This document shows, one piece after another, positions 22,001 through 35,100 of a DNA stretch of 64,000 bases (within the stretch, counting starts at the first letter, position 1; the number at the start of each line of letters is the position of its first letter). The position numbers and the translations under genes were made by a program. The stretch spans positions 17,685,001 through 17,749,000 of the forward strand of contig NC_087093.1 of the NCBI RefSeq assembly GCF_963855985.1, written 5' to 3'. This DNA is from Ostrinia nubilalis. Taxonomy: Eukaryota > Arthropoda > Insecta > Lepidoptera > Crambidae. The notes beneath the pieces were generated by a model, which made no database searches, had not been told where the DNA came from, and worked only from the letters and a program-made list of their open reading frames with translations.

Positions 22001-23596
22001 GGGGCATTTCACGCGAAGCGGACAGCGAAAATCAAGTCAGGTATTGGATTTTGTTCATATTTGGATTAAATGTACTGCTATATGACCTGAATGGATGTGC
22101 ATCATTATAATTTTTTTATGAAGCTTAGTTTATTTTTTATGAGCATTCAAAAAATTGGTAAAATTTTAGGAACAGATTTTTCAGAAGCTATTACTGCTAT
22201 TATTACATTTGATTAAAAATAAACTAACTATTGGACTTTTGAGAATAAATAACTGTGTTTCTTACTATTTACTACAAATTTGAAATTTCTTTTTTGTTCA
22301 CATAGAAAACCGGAAATAAAGTTTTAAAATCAAATTTTACAAAACTTCGGTATTTTTAAAAATTTTAATTTTTATTTTAAATTATACCTAGTAGTCTATA
22401 AATAACGTGTGTAAAGTTGTAGAATGGAGTCTGTATTGGTTTTTGATTTAGACGCAGTACAGTGCGAGCGCGCCGCAGTGAGCGTCATACTGGCTATCGA
22501 CATTTGGCTACTGTATAAAAATTATTTGTTCGAAAATAACTGAAACGTTAATATTGTTACATGCATACTCTTAAACAATTATAATTTTGACTCGGCGAAC
22601 TTTGTACCGCCTAAAACAATGATTGTTGGCATTGAGATGGTATTACGTCGCAGACCACCCACAACTTATTGGATAATACTCTTAAAACATTACCCTTCTT
22701 TTTGGGTAGTCAGGATATGTTAGTCGAGGGTGCCAGCTATCTCCATGCCAAATTTCATTAAAATCTGTTCAGCCGTTCTTTGTTTTATACATAAAACAAA
22801 GTCGTGTTAGTTACACGATTTATAAGTCAAGAACGGCTGGACAGATTTTGATGAAATTTGATATGGAGGTAGCTAACCAACTACCTAAAAAAGAAGAATA
22901 ATGTTTTTAGTGTATTATTCAATAAGATGTGGGTAGTCCGCGACGTAATACGCACCATCTCAATGCCAACAATCATTGTCTGTTACACGGTACGAAGTTC
23001 GCCGAGTCAAAATTATAATTGTTTAAGAGTATGCATGCAACAATATTAACGTTTCAGTTATTTTCGAAAAAATATTTTTTATACAGTAGCCAAATGTCGA
23101 TAGCCAGTATGACGCTAACTGCGGCGCGCTCGCACTGTACTGCGTCTAAATCAAAAACCAATACAGACTCCATTCTACAACTTTACACACGTTATTTATA
23201 GACTACTAGGTATAATTTAAAATAAAAATTAAAATTTTTAAAAATACCGAAGTTTTGTAAAATTTGATTTTAAAACTTTACTTCCGGTTATCTATGTGAA
23301 CAAAAAAGAAATTTCAAATTTGTAGTAAATAGTAAGAAACACAGTTATTTATTCTCAAAAGTCCAATAGTTAGTTTATTTTTAATCAAATGTAATAATAG
23401 CAGTAATAGCTTCTGAAAAATCTGTTCCTAAAATTTTACCAATTTTTTGAACGCTCATAAAAAATAAACTAAGCTTCATAAAAAAATTATAATGATGCAC
23501 ATCCATTCAGGTCATATAGCAGTACATTTAATCCAAATATGAACAAAATCCAATACCTGACTTGATTTTCGCTGTCCGCTTCGCGTGAAATGCCCC
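22001..23596. mobile_element. Foldback transposon, arms of about 780 bp
   Basis: A 1596 bp element that is almost entirely inverted repeat. The left end GGGGCATTTCACGCGAAGCG pairs with the right end CGCTTCGCGTGAAATGCCCC. I read the outer 600 bp of the arms as nearly identical; the inner 150 bp are more diverged. The centre is a small palindrome, TTTGTTTTAT next to ACATAAAACAAA (about 22780-22801). ATCT flanks both ends (21997-22000 and 23597-23600), a possible 4 bp target duplication inside a satellite unit. No transposase frame is present. The class is not assigned. Confidence 0.85.
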
Positions 23597-23632
23597 ATCT
23601 TAGACCTTTAGCTACAGACCTTAGACAGTATT
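23597..23632. repeat. Continuation of the interrupted satellite unit
   Basis: ATCTTAGACCTTTAGCTACA and AGACCTTAGACAGTATTTTT resume the third 178 bp satellite unit after the foldback insertion. This fixes the insertion point. Confidence 0.8.
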
Positions 23633-25653
23633 TTTTTATTATTTATTTGTGTCAGTGTGCTCTTCTAAAGAGTGTAAGACGATTGTATGTAGGTACTATT
23701 AAAATGTAATTTTAACTCATTGGTTTTGTCTCATATTTGAGGAATGTACTATGTATCATGAGTAGAGTCTTCGTTTAAAAGGATGCGAACGATTTAAATT
23801 TCAATAGGTAGACAAAATTGAATTGAATTTAAGCTTTCTCCAGTAACACTGATATTATTATACTGTGACTCATCAAAGTCATCATTGTCAAAAATATTGA
23901 CAAATCGCGAACTGTCACGGCCAAAAAACTGACACGCGTCCGTCCTCCGTAAGCGCCACCGCGCGACTGATTGAGATTGTCCAAGCCGTCATGGACGATT
24001 TTTTCCACATTTTTTAACATAGTAACTAAATAAGACGCAATATAAAAATTTCATCCGTTAAAAGCCCTCAAGTTATTTCTGAACTTTAGTTTAGTAAAAG
24101 ATTTAGAATCTCAAATCGCTTATTTTAAAAATAAAACCATAAATAGAAAACGAATAGAGGTAACTTTGGGAATTTATTCTATCGAGTCAACTTCATCAAA
24201 TCGTGTTTCCATCCGTTAATAGCCCTAGAAAATATCCTCAACTATGCCCAATAAAAATCTTAGCCTTTAATTTTACTGTTTAGTACCTCAAAAATGAAAA
24301 ATGAAAACCTCATTTTCGCCATTTTCTCTGCTACCCGGCCTTGCGAGCACATCCATCCGGCTGCACACTTACCTTTGTGAAATGTAGCGTTAATAACTTA
24401 TTTTTTAAGTGGTTTTCTTTGTTATTCCGATTAGTTTTCTTTTAAGTTGAAATAGCGTATGTTCAAGGAGACATTATTAAATTCCTATAAAAATAACAGA
24501 AATTGCTTGCTGAGTTTTATTAATGCAGTTCGAGGATTGTAACTATGCAAATTAAATTAACAAGCCCATTCGTTCGTTCGTTCGTTTCAGCCAAATGACG
24601 TCCACTGCTGGACAAAGGCCTCCCCCAAGGTTTTCCACAAACAAGCCCATAGGAAATTCAAATACATATTAAGCCCAAGTAAGTAGAATAGGAGTTAGGT
24701 ACCTATCTACCTAATGAAGAATTAATTCCCTCCTAAGTATTACAATTTTATTGTTTCAATTTCAAGTCTCGGCAGTAAAAAGAAAGCACGCCCACATACT
24801 ACATTACATCTCAATTTTGTTTACACAAACACATCATTCTCACAGTTATAATTGCAACATCCAAAACTATGGCGTCGCGTGCGGCGCACGAGTCGCTAAC
24901 GAGCAACAGTGTTGCCAGTGATGGGGTTGCCATAATTGGCGCCCCGCGGTCCCGGCGGCAATGTTTTGATAATGACGGCCTTTGTCCACGCGTGGGCCTG
25001 TGATTCTGCCCATGTTTTTGTTGCCAGATTTGCGAGTGAGGGTGTACCGAATAAGTAAAAGAAAAACAAGTGGAGTGCGCGGTTGTTTTCAAAATAAATC
25101 TTTGTTTTTGAAGTGTGCGTGTTTAGAGTTTGTGAAGAGTACCACAAATAGAGATAAGTCCTCTTTATTTAGTAAATAGAGCTTGCACGCGGTTTCCGTG
25201 TAGTTTTATAACAAAAAGATACTTAATCACGAACCTCTCATAAAGCATTTCTTTATCAGTCTTAAAAACACACGAGAAGTATGAGTACAAATCTTTTAAA
25301 ATAAAGAGTAGAAGTCATAAAAATAATGCCTATCATAATAAAATATGAACGAGCGAGAATTATTGCTATGATTCAGGCCTCATGACTTTAATATCTTTTA
25401 AATTCGTTCAAACTCTACATTAGGGCAATTAGGGCGTAAATTGAGTAATAAAAATAATTTATCAAAAGATTAAGTTAGTAATGTACTTTATTCAGAAGCA
25501 GTAAGTTTGGAAACTGGACTGATTTTTAACGAACAACATTCTGATTTTGATAATAAAACACCGTTTGCTACTTGTAGGCACTAGATAATTGCTGCACGCT
25601 CTTAATTTATAGGATTGTAGTACTGGGACTGGTTATTGAAACTATACAATTAC
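23633..25653. other. Gene desert, part 2
   Basis: No gene recognised. Short frames near 23829-24020 and 24811-25180 carry no known domain; the latter region is CpG-richer (around 24860-25020). A LINE tail lies at 24570-24640. Confidence 0.4.
24570..24640 (-). mobile_element. RTE-type LINE 3' tail
   Basis: On the plus strand TTCGTTCGTTCGTTCG is followed by TTTCAGCCAAATGACGTCCA and CAAAGGCCTCCCCCAAGG, the reverse complement of the LINE terminus seen complete at 43591-43835. Strongly truncated copy with the GAACGAAC type of end. Confidence 0.75.
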
Positions 25654-25816
25654 TTATTTCTATCTTGTTTTTCTTGTCCCAAAAGTAATCAATACCGTTC
25701 TCTGGCCAGTGGTCGTCAGGCACGAATGCCTCACAGCGCATAAACACGCCATTCAAATGCTCGCGCACGCGTGCTCTGAATATGCGCGGGCGCACGGGAC
25801 AGTCCACGGATGTAAA
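25654..25816 (-). CDS. Candidate orphan exon, unknown protein
   Basis: On the minus strand, TTCTTACAG precedes an open frame starting FTSVDCPVRPRIFRARVREH and continuing LNGVFMRCEAFVPDDHWPEN, then GIDYFWDKKNK. It stays open for 163 nt to a possible donor, A|GTAATT, at 25653. Codons are GC-rich at third positions in the first part, unlike the flanking DNA. The phase would be 0 at the acceptor and 1 at the donor. No partner exon was found nearby and I recognise no family. It may be one exon of a gene with large introns, a pseudogene piece or a transposon fragment. Confidence 0.3.
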
Positions 25817-27110
25817 CTGTAAGAATGGACTAGACTAGATAGATTGTATTAAAGTGGTGTTAGGGTTCCGATCTAAATTTTTGAAGATAGGATCTTTCCG
25901 GAGTTATGAACGTAGGTGAATTCTTCTTCTTCTGAACTCCTTTCAACCAATTATGTTGTTATGTTACCCTTAACGGTTTTGGTCAGCTACGATCTATTTC
26001 ACTCCTCAGTGGGCTGAGTGCGAATTTTTAAAAAATGTATGAAAATTTTAGTTTTTGAACGTTTCCCACTAGGGGCGCTGTACAATCCGTCATACATTTA
26101 ATGTCACTAATGAACTCGTTTGATGTAAACTCAACTCACACTAGGCCCTCTGTTCTCTGCGCATCTGCGGTTTTCCTTTGTAGCACCTAGTTAGAATCTT
26201 GTAATGTATTTAAAATTTATTTAACTATATTTTCGTTACTAAGTTGATAGCAAATGGTAGTCTTGTTGATTGAGATGTTATAGTTTTTAAAAAGGTAGTG
26301 TTTTTTGGATACTAATATGGTTATTTTTTAAATAAAACACATAGAGCGCATCTAAGAGTTTAAATCCTTGGTCTTACCTACCGCACGCCGCGCACAATAC
26401 GAGAGGCTGGCGACCAAATTCAAACTGTAATTAGTCATGAAGAATTCCGTTTGGTTGTACACAAAACAAACGCGACTCAACGGCAGGCATTAGAGCGCGA
26501 CGCTGGTCACTAAAACACGCAACGGTGAGGCTTTCCATGGCTTCTATGACGCGTGACGGTATTTGAATAATGTTGAATATACTCGTACCTTCGAAGATGT
26601 AGAGTTCAGTACGCTTCCAGCTTCTATGATTTCCTTAAACAACAATGCACAGAAGTTTGGATCGCGCGTGGTACTAGGAAAAGCAATTGCGTCAAAAATA
26701 TTATTTGTGAAAATTATTGAAATTATTGAGAGTAGATTCACCACAATGCTCCAGAAATCAAATGCAGTTGAGCTATTGCCATCTTGTAATAGTGAGTTGC
26801 AATATTATTGTCTTGAAAAAGCTTAAATTGACTTGACTTTACCTAAGTAATATTCGTCGAACTTTAATAGGTTTCGTGCTTCCAAGAACAAATTAAGCCA
26901 TCCGATTGAGCCATAGCAGATTCAATAAAGTTAAGTTTTTGATTTTTCAAAAAGTGCCGTTGCTGTGTCGTTAATCGATTGAGTCCCAGACGGCATTAAT
27001 TAATGTCATAACAATTGATTATCTATTCAATAGATTCTATTGTGTCTAGATTCGCGGAGCTTGAAGGATTAATAAACTACAATATCATTGAATAATGTCT
27101 CTACCAATTT
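25817..27110. other. Gene desert, part 3
   Basis: No gene recognised. Overlapping frames on both strands at 26544-26826 have no domain content. Sequence such as AACGTTTCCCACTAGGGGCG near 26060 resembles decayed repeats. Confidence 0.4.
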
Positions 27111-27378
27111 GCCGGCCGTTTGGTGTAGTAGTTCGAAACGGACTACTATTCCGGAGGTAGCGGGTTCGATTCCCGCACAGTACAAACATTTGTGTGCATG
27201 AACATATTTGTTTGTATTGGACTGGGTGTTTTCTATGTATAATAAGTATGTATTTACAAAAAAAAAGTATTTAAGTATGTTTATATCCGTTGTCTAGTAC
27301 CCATAGTACAAGTTTTGCTTAGTTTGGGACTAGAAGCGCAGTGTAAAATGTCTAAGGATATTTATTTATTATTATTAA
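27111..27378 (+). mobile_element. tRNA-derived SINE (plus strand)
   Basis: The head GCCGGCCGTTTGGTGTAGTA contains an A-box-like segment and GGGTTCGATTCCCGC is a B box, together a polymerase III promoter. The body includes TTTGTTTGTATTGGACTGGG and ends in GTGTAAAATGTCTAAGGATA followed by TTTATTTATTATTATT. Fragments of the same body lie near 21233-21300, 40584-40645 and 47716-47800. This is a different family from the SINE at 8076-8425. Confidence 0.85.
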
Positions 27379-30300
27379 TTCAATTATGAAGGGAATTTGA
27401 TCGCCGTATTTGTCTCAGTCACATTTTTTATTAAAGTAGATAGGTAAATATTATTATTGTGAATATGTGTCAAGATGTGGGCCAACTAAATACGTTTCAA
27501 TTCTTATCTCCCTTGAAATGTTAATATAACGGTGCAGCAGTCGGCCATCCGTCTTGCGGGTCGTCCGTCTATCATCACCACAATACGTTATCAGTCGATC
27601 GCTCGCATTTTTTCTACCGACTCGGGAATAAAGACCTTGGTTTTCATAATAGCATTTGGTTCTTATTTATGTATTTGTAATAGGTGTTATACTGCTACAA
27701 ATGTAGAGCCTCTTGTGTTTGTTGCTGTACACACATATTAAGTGACGTAGAAATACAATTTTGTAAGAATCATTATTTCGTTTCATAACTTTTATCCATA
27801 AAATTCATCTAATTATTATCTACCGACAAAAATGCGTGGTTAACTGAACCTACTTCTCTAAATCAATGAATCAATTTATGCTATTACTTCTTAAGTATCA
27901 GAATCTTGAATCGTAATCATGCCCGCAAAATTGCCTTATTGACTATAAACAGGATATAAAAGTAAAATAAAAAAGGACTACCTTACGAACAATCCTAGTC
28001 CAATTCCTATGGCGCCAATAACTTGTCTTTGTCAAAGAACAAGTCTCTTTTCAAAAACCAGCTGCATATTTATTGTGTATTGTCTGAGCCTACACCGCCG
28101 ACACTATACATATAACAATCATTTGCCTTACGATCACGCCTCGTAAATGGAGCAGATGACTGATCTTGGTGACTTTCGGAAACAATTTAACAAATAACGA
28201 ATAGCTGTTAACAATTTAACAAGAGTGCGACAATGTTGCGTGCGACGTCGGCCTACACACTACGACATAAAGGGTGCCGCGAGGCATCTGCGACTTGGAT
28301 GGGGTGGCCAAGCTATTGGAGTAGCTTGAGGACTTTTCCATGGTCATTTTTGATGTCCATACGTCTACGTCGTCATATAGTCTAAGTGAATTATTAATCA
28401 GCTCGGTAATCTTGGCATTTGGCAATGATTCTTTTCCTTCTTCACTTTTCCAACCGTGTTTTAACAAACCATTAGAATCTAATGGTGCAAACTTGAATCT
28501 ACCTGATTGTCAGTCAGTGAAAACGATCATCAACAATTAGGTTATTTTGGACTCATTAGAGTCGAGGAGCTCTATCTTGTCCTTGTGGTTATTAGCTATG
28601 AGATAAGTAGTATGAGAGATAGCAAATCAGGGAAACACTGAGGCATCTTTTAGATGTAATATTACTTAGTACATGCTATATTGTAATTAACATTTATGGA
28701 AGGTTGGTTTGTAAATTTATAATCAAATTGCTAAAACTACTGCTCAAACATTTAATTCTCGCATCGCTCTAAAATCTTCAGAATACTTGCATCTGGTCTC
28801 CCTAACGGAACGCGATCAATTATTAGCATTGTCAGCTTCGACAATGACTTCTTGACACGTCGCGCGCTGAGGTGCTGTCTTCGCAACACACCCACACCCT
28901 CACTTTTAATTTCCACTCTAATCACATGATTGTAGAGTCTATTTTTATTTTAACACCAAGGGCTGAAGTTTGTATTCAATTTTCGACTTTAGTTTTGAGT
29001 TAGTAAAGTAGATTTTAAGTTGAGGTTTAACCGCGACAGGTGCTCGAAAGGAGATCAAATTCACAACCTCCCACTGGGCGCAACAAAGCGAAGATGAAGA
29101 CATCCAAATCGCGTGGTTGTGAGTCAATTAAACTGTGGGCAGATGATGCGGCTGTCATGCACTTTGTTTGTATGTAGTGTCTATGGATGATGCCAATTTC
29201 TCGGGAACGGTTCTCGTGTGAAAGTGGAGAAATGGTTGACTAGTTAGAGTAGAATGACATGACAGTTTTCTCCAAAACATAATCGGCTTAATTATTTTAT
29301 TTGAAAGAAAGAAAGGAATTATTTTAATTTGAAGGCTCTATGTTATGTTTTGTTTTAATGGTGATGCCATGTCTGCTAATGTTTGATAAAATAACCGGTC
29401 TGGAATTAGGTATTTTCTTTATCGCTTCGCTTATTCCACGAGTATAACTATTGTCTAAGACTATAGTATCTTTAGAACTAAATTAATTTACTACTTTTAG
29501 TCTCACTATTCTATCATTTAATTTTATTGATTAAGTGGCTAGTAGTGCTAGTACCTCATTACCACAAACTATCTTTAACAAAAAACGACCAAACGTAAAA
29601 ATCGCATTCCAAACCCAAACTAAGCCGATCAGTTGCCCGTTTCCGAGTGTTTAATCCGCTTTCGTCCAAATGGCCTTTCCTCGCATTCGGACAATCAAAG
29701 GGCATTACAATTTACAACACTATTGCAAGCAATAGTCGGTCACACACAATCGCCTTGCAATAGCGAGCTGTAGCAATAGGTGGCCACAATGCCCCCCCGC
29801 GGCAAAGCCGATCGACTTGAAGCTGCGAAAAAAAACGCGGGCAAGCGTGAGGAAGTGTGTGTAGGGTTCCGAATGCTTTTAAATTACATGCGTTAGTTAA
29901 TACACTTTTTAACTTCATATTAAATTGAAAAACTTTAAGTATATTTCAAGTCACATTGAAAGAAGTTGACCTACCCACTACAGTACAACAATTTGAAAAT
30001 TTTATTACCGTAAATTCTTAATGACCGCTTTAAAACATTAGTCCGCCTAAAATTCAGGAGTGTCATGCAACAGATTGTAACTGTAAAAACCATCAAAGGA
30101 CTTATTCAGTTTTTTATTAATAAGGGACCCTAAAACACTGGCAATACGGACACGAGTCTCCGGCAGATGTGTTGAAAAAAGTTTGTCGACAGAATCTCGT
30201 TTGCGCGGGTCAAACGGAGGGTGGAAGGATTACGACAATTATTTCGCTTTTTATCGCGCGTGAAAACTGTTTGATGCCATTAATAAGTTGTTAGTTGGTT

Positions 30301-32547
30301 TTGGAAAGGGCTCTGATCCTTTATTGAAGTTTAGACATCTGTGACGTAAATATACGTAATGTATGATTTAACGATCTCTATTTTATTACGAATACGTGCA
30401 CGGTTGTTGTCAAAAAACATTGAAGTAACTTAGGTTTTCTTATAATACCTAAGTAATTATTTTCAGTTGTATGTTCTACATAATTATTGAATTTCAGTGC
30501 TGAAATGTTTATGAAAATATTTTTCTATATTATTGAAATCTTTTATATCACCTGTCAGTTTTTGCAAACGTTACACAAAGCAAAGTTAACAGCCTATGCA
30601 AACGTCAAAACCTTGTTTCACTTACAAGTAAGTAGCTTATTTTATTATACTTCGCAGAATAAAGATTTATGTAAACAGCACGACGCCGTCAGCTGCCCAC
30701 AGATTACAACAAAACGGAGGTAGATTCAAACGAACAATTGCTACTAATAGTTTTCCAATGGCTCTCTTCAGTTGCCAGAAGTGTCAGCACGTACTTTCCA
30801 CACCTGATGTGCGCCACAGCATAAAAACTCTACCAAAACTATTCACAGTCATGCCCTCACTAAACAAAAATAATTGTTTCTTTGGACTGCAGTACCACCA
30901 CATGTACCACTGGCCAGCTGCACTCCAAATTCAAAAACTATTCGAACCTTTCAACAGCCACTTCGATTTAATTTTGGAATACCAATCGTTTTGTATTTTA
31001 AAATAGTTGTACAAATGGCCAGTAATAATAAAATAAAACCCAATTTATTCTAAAGTGTTATAAAACGATCGTTGTTCAATGCGAGTAAAGTTTAACGATA
31101 TTCGATTGAAAGCCATTCGCATTGTTTTCAAAACCGTTGCTCAATTGGCGTGAACAAGCATTTTTTTGTTAATACTCGGGTGCTTTAGGGGGGGAATATT
31201 AAAAACCATTTTCCGAGAGCCCTTGAGTAAGGCGACAATGGAGACAAAAAGTATCTAAACCGGAACACAGGGCGGGCTCTCGTGGCTTCCGGGCTAAGAG
31301 GTCGTTGAAGATGGCGACAATATTAATCAATATTTCAACAACATTACGAGAGCGCGTCCTCAAGACGAGACAGCTACTCGCGCCTCTTTGGACCGCCTCC
31401 GACAATGGCGGGCTTAAGATTTAGCTCTGTAATATTTTGGTCCTTTGGATATTGTTTTATTAGGGCAGGCCGTGGGTTCAGACTGAAAAAGAAAATTTGG
31501 TTGATTAGCTTGCTGAATTTTGTTTGCTTACGTAAATAATTTCTATAAAATAACATGTTGTACGTTAACTGGCTTCCCCAATCAATCAGAATGTTTTGTT
31601 TCCTCCCAAGCCAGATTGTTTATGAACTCTGATTGTGTCGCGTACGGCTTCAAGCTGTTTGTATCGTGTTGACATTCATTAGAACGATGGAAGCCCAACA
31701 AATGATAAGAAAACAATTTTGTTATAGTGATAGAGCTACTGCAAATACGTTAGTCACTACGGAATGACGAAAGTACCTACTGTGTATAGCAGTGCCACCC
31801 ATATTTGAAAGTATAACTTTTTCAATATTTTTAACTTTTTATCTGTAGGATATATCACTTTGAAGTTATCAAATACTTACTGTACTACGTTTTTTTAACC
31901 TAAAATGACATAAAGGTCGTCAGTATTTGCAATATCCTGTAGCTTGCAGTCAAAATTATATTCTTTACGCGTTATATCACAGAAAACTCCGAAATTTCGT
32001 GCTTGAAATACAGCCAAAAATTCCGATAGCACCGAAAACAAATGAAAGAGATTTTGACAGCGCGGCCGGCGCGCGAGCAGCGCCCGGTAATTGCTTCAAT
32101 CGTCCCGAAACACGTTCGCTCGTATTTATTTATTTACCTACTATTTACTGGGCAACAGACTAACGAGGGCCAAAATGGAGTTTTCCCGTAGTTTTTCTGT
32201 TCTTTTGTGTTCGCCGTTTGGCGGGACGTGATTATGTCTAAGTATCGCGACTGTATAAGTCGGTTTTGTCAAAGCGGTAGGCGTTGGCAGCAAACTTGGG
32301 TTTGTTAGAGCTGAAATAATTATCGTAGTTGTTTGGCGGATATATTTCCAGATGGTGCTCTTAATTATAATTGTAAGTCAAAGATCTTTTAGGTTTTTAA
32401 AACTTACTCTAATTTCGATGTGGGACCTAATCTCATTCTCTAACATACATCTTGATTCTCTAATTCTTTGGATAAGCTTTTCCGAATTATTCTTTTGTTG
32501 GGCTCTGAAATGTATGTGACAATATTTTTCTCGTGGATGCAAATGAT

Positions 32548-32697
32548 GGGGCAGGCCTCCCACTAGGTGGACCGACGATCATCTGGTGAAGGTCGCGGGA
32601 AGGATCTGGATGCGGGTAGCGTAGAACCAGTCGTTATGGAAATTCTTGGGGGAGTTTTTGTCCAGCTGTGGACGTCATTTGGCTGAAACGAACGAAT
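32548..32697 (+). mobile_element. RTE-type LINE 3' fragment
   Basis: GGGCAGGCCTCCCACTAGGT and GGACCGACGATC are followed by CTGGTGAAGGTCGCGGGAAG. It ends GGCTGAAACGAACGAA. The frame corresponds to the RPPTRWTDDLVKVAG block of the 43.6 kb copy, disrupted here by a 3 bp insertion and other changes. Confidence 0.8.
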
Positions 32698-33533
32698 TTT
32701 GCATGGATATAGGCGTCGCGTTCTTTGGTTTCAATACCATACTCGTATTCAAAATCGGATGCAATTCACTTGAGTTTAGACCCGAAGCATAAACCAAAGA
32801 GTGTAAAAATAATATTTTTTTACAATAATAACGTAGATTCTCCGTTATATCACGGATACGGCTGCAACACGGAACGTGCCGGGCGGCGCGGGAGTGTCGT
32901 TAAATATTTGCGCGCGAGGACTAAACACGAACGCAGCCGCGGGCGCGTGCTTACGCTGATGCCACCATGATTTAGGTTTATTTTGGGATTTTACACTTTT
33001 GTAAAGTGTGTTATTTGCTTTGGTTTCGTTAGGATATTTCGACACTTTATTAGTCTTTACCTTTTGTTCTCTTCGTGCAAAAAAAGGTATTTAGTTTCAT
33101 GTTAAGAACTTCCAAGTTTTCAATATTTTAAAACCAATTCTTAATTTTAAAATAAAACAAAATGGTTATTCCTAGCACACATATAATGAAGTGACTCAAA
33201 ATGGACCCGAAGTTTGAGCTCAGTAGCTTGCAACGCTTGCATTGGTCTTCTCTTCATCTATGAAGTACGATTAGTAGGCTCTCGTGCACATACCTACTTA
33301 ATTATGTTACTGTTAAGGTTAGTACCTATAGAAAATACCTGCACAACGCAATTTTTTCGTACCAGTACGACGATAGACTGTCTCCCTCACCCCATAGAGC
33401 ATGGTGGCAGTACACCGGACTCCATCAATTGGCTCAATCGTGCGGTAAACACGCGCGCGGTCACCCCGCCGACGCCGCGACATTCTGCCATATAATTATG
33501 TGTTTATGTACTCTGTAGATATGTGTTCAGATA

Positions 33534-33735
33534 TGCCATAAGTGCTTCAGGTTATATGCTGCCGGTTCATCTTAACTCTAGCTAGGGCCTAGGGCATAAG
33601 AGTTCACAGTACATAGTATCTTCTATCGATATTAAAGGAGTGACAATGTTGTGACACTGTGCTCAGTCAGTATAGAGGTGCCGTAAGTGCTTAGTGTTAT
33701 ATGCTGCCAGTTTATCTTGACTATAGGGCATGATA
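33534..33735. repeat. Degenerate direct repeat, 146 bp spacing
   Basis: GCCATAAGTGCTTCAGGTTA followed by TATGCTGCCGGTTCATCTTA (from 33534) recurs as GCCGTAAGTGCTTAGTGTTA and TATGCTGCCAGTTTATCTTG (from about 33680). A local duplication of unknown origin. Confidence 0.55.
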
Positions 33736-35100
33736 GTTAAAAATATAACCCTCCTTATGGCGCAGTCGGGTAAATATAAGAATTGTTATAATTACTAACG
33801 CATGCAATATCTACCTATCTCATGTTAATAATAATAAATAGCGATACCACTTTAAGTTCTTTCGAAGTGTTTTCGTTGATAGAGCAGATTGAAGCTTTTA
33901 AGCGTTGATAATAATTTGGTCACGCTAAGGGATTTTTGTAGTTTAAACATTAACTTTTATAGCTGACTCTACATTTAGCTACCACAATTAATTAATTTGT
34001 TCGTAATCCTGTGAGTTTTCCAAAGTCACTTATTAACTTATTACATTTATGAACTGGTACGAGTATGTACAATTGTACATATTTGACTTTGGAAAATTAG
34101 TAATAACTGTCAAGGGTTATAATCGTCAATTGAATAATGAAACCGGATTCAATAATAGTGACGTACTTTTCAAATGATTGGTACTTATTTAGGGTGGAAC
34201 TTTTTTGTATTTGTATCTTAGGGCAAAATCTTTTCACTAAATCTTTTCATATTCGTAGAAATCCTACACCTTTTTGCATGATTACAGCTTCTACCCTTCC
34301 TAACAGAACTTTAATTACTTATCATAAAAAAAATCGTAGGTGTTACGAATCTATAAAACTACGAAGGTCGAATCCAAACCTACGCTACGTGTTTTGTTGT
34401 TTGCAAATTACTTGTAGCTACGTCCACAATGTAGTTCGTAGTCCGTAGCATTGTCTATGTGTGCGTGGGAGGGGCGTGCCGCGGGGGCGGGGCGTAGGGC
34501 TCGTAGGTCTAGGTCGGTGGACTGGGCTTGTTTCATTTTGTTGTATGCACCATCAATGTATAAGTTTATTAAGTCTTGCATAAGAGAATGAAGCGCGAAA
34601 TATGGTTTGCCCATTCGTAGTTAAAAAAAACAAATATTACCGAATATATTGGAAGAAAATACAGGATGTTATTGCGCATTTAATATAATAATTTAATACC
34701 TACTATTACCTACATATATGATTAAAATAGCTGCCGTGTTAAAAAAACTCTCCTTACTAAAAATATTTCTTTATCACATATTTAAATCCAACGATTTTTA
34801 TCGGATTTCGTGCTCTACCAGACTAATTGACAGTGGGTTATTAAGTTATCTGCATAAATTAGAACAAAGACTTTTTTAAAATGAAATGAGTGCGATGTTG
34901 ACTGAGACACACATCCTACCCAAAATAAGTTTACGTTAAAACACTTTAAGAAGAATGTTCGGAGACGTTGAGCAGAGTGTACCAGCAGCGAACAAACTTG
35001 TAATACTTTCTGAGTTCATTGTTTTCTTTAGATTGTAAAGAACTTTATATCAAATAAAACCATATTAAAAATAGGTCCTGAAAATAATTACGTATGACAA

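Larger units (their letters stand above)
27379..35100. other. Gene desert upstream of sloppy-paired
   Basis: No convincing gene in 7.7 kb. Weak frames, for example minus 28216-28467 and minus 31199-31405, contain no recognisable domain. There is a LINE tail at 32548-32697 and a degenerate direct repeat near 33534 and 33680. CpG-richer patches occur at about 31270-31400, 32860-32960 and 34460-34510. As the flank of a segmentation-type gene this DNA may hold enhancers, but none can be proven by reading. Confidence 0.4.

Noticed and set aside
27111..27185. Possible tRNA gene on the plus strand
   Set aside because: tRNA-like head of a SINE; body and AT-rich tail follow and the cloverleaf is not convincing.
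28216..28467. 83-codon minus frame
   Set aside because: Protein-like in parts, but no family recognised, no splice signals, and the sequence near its end resembles a repeat.
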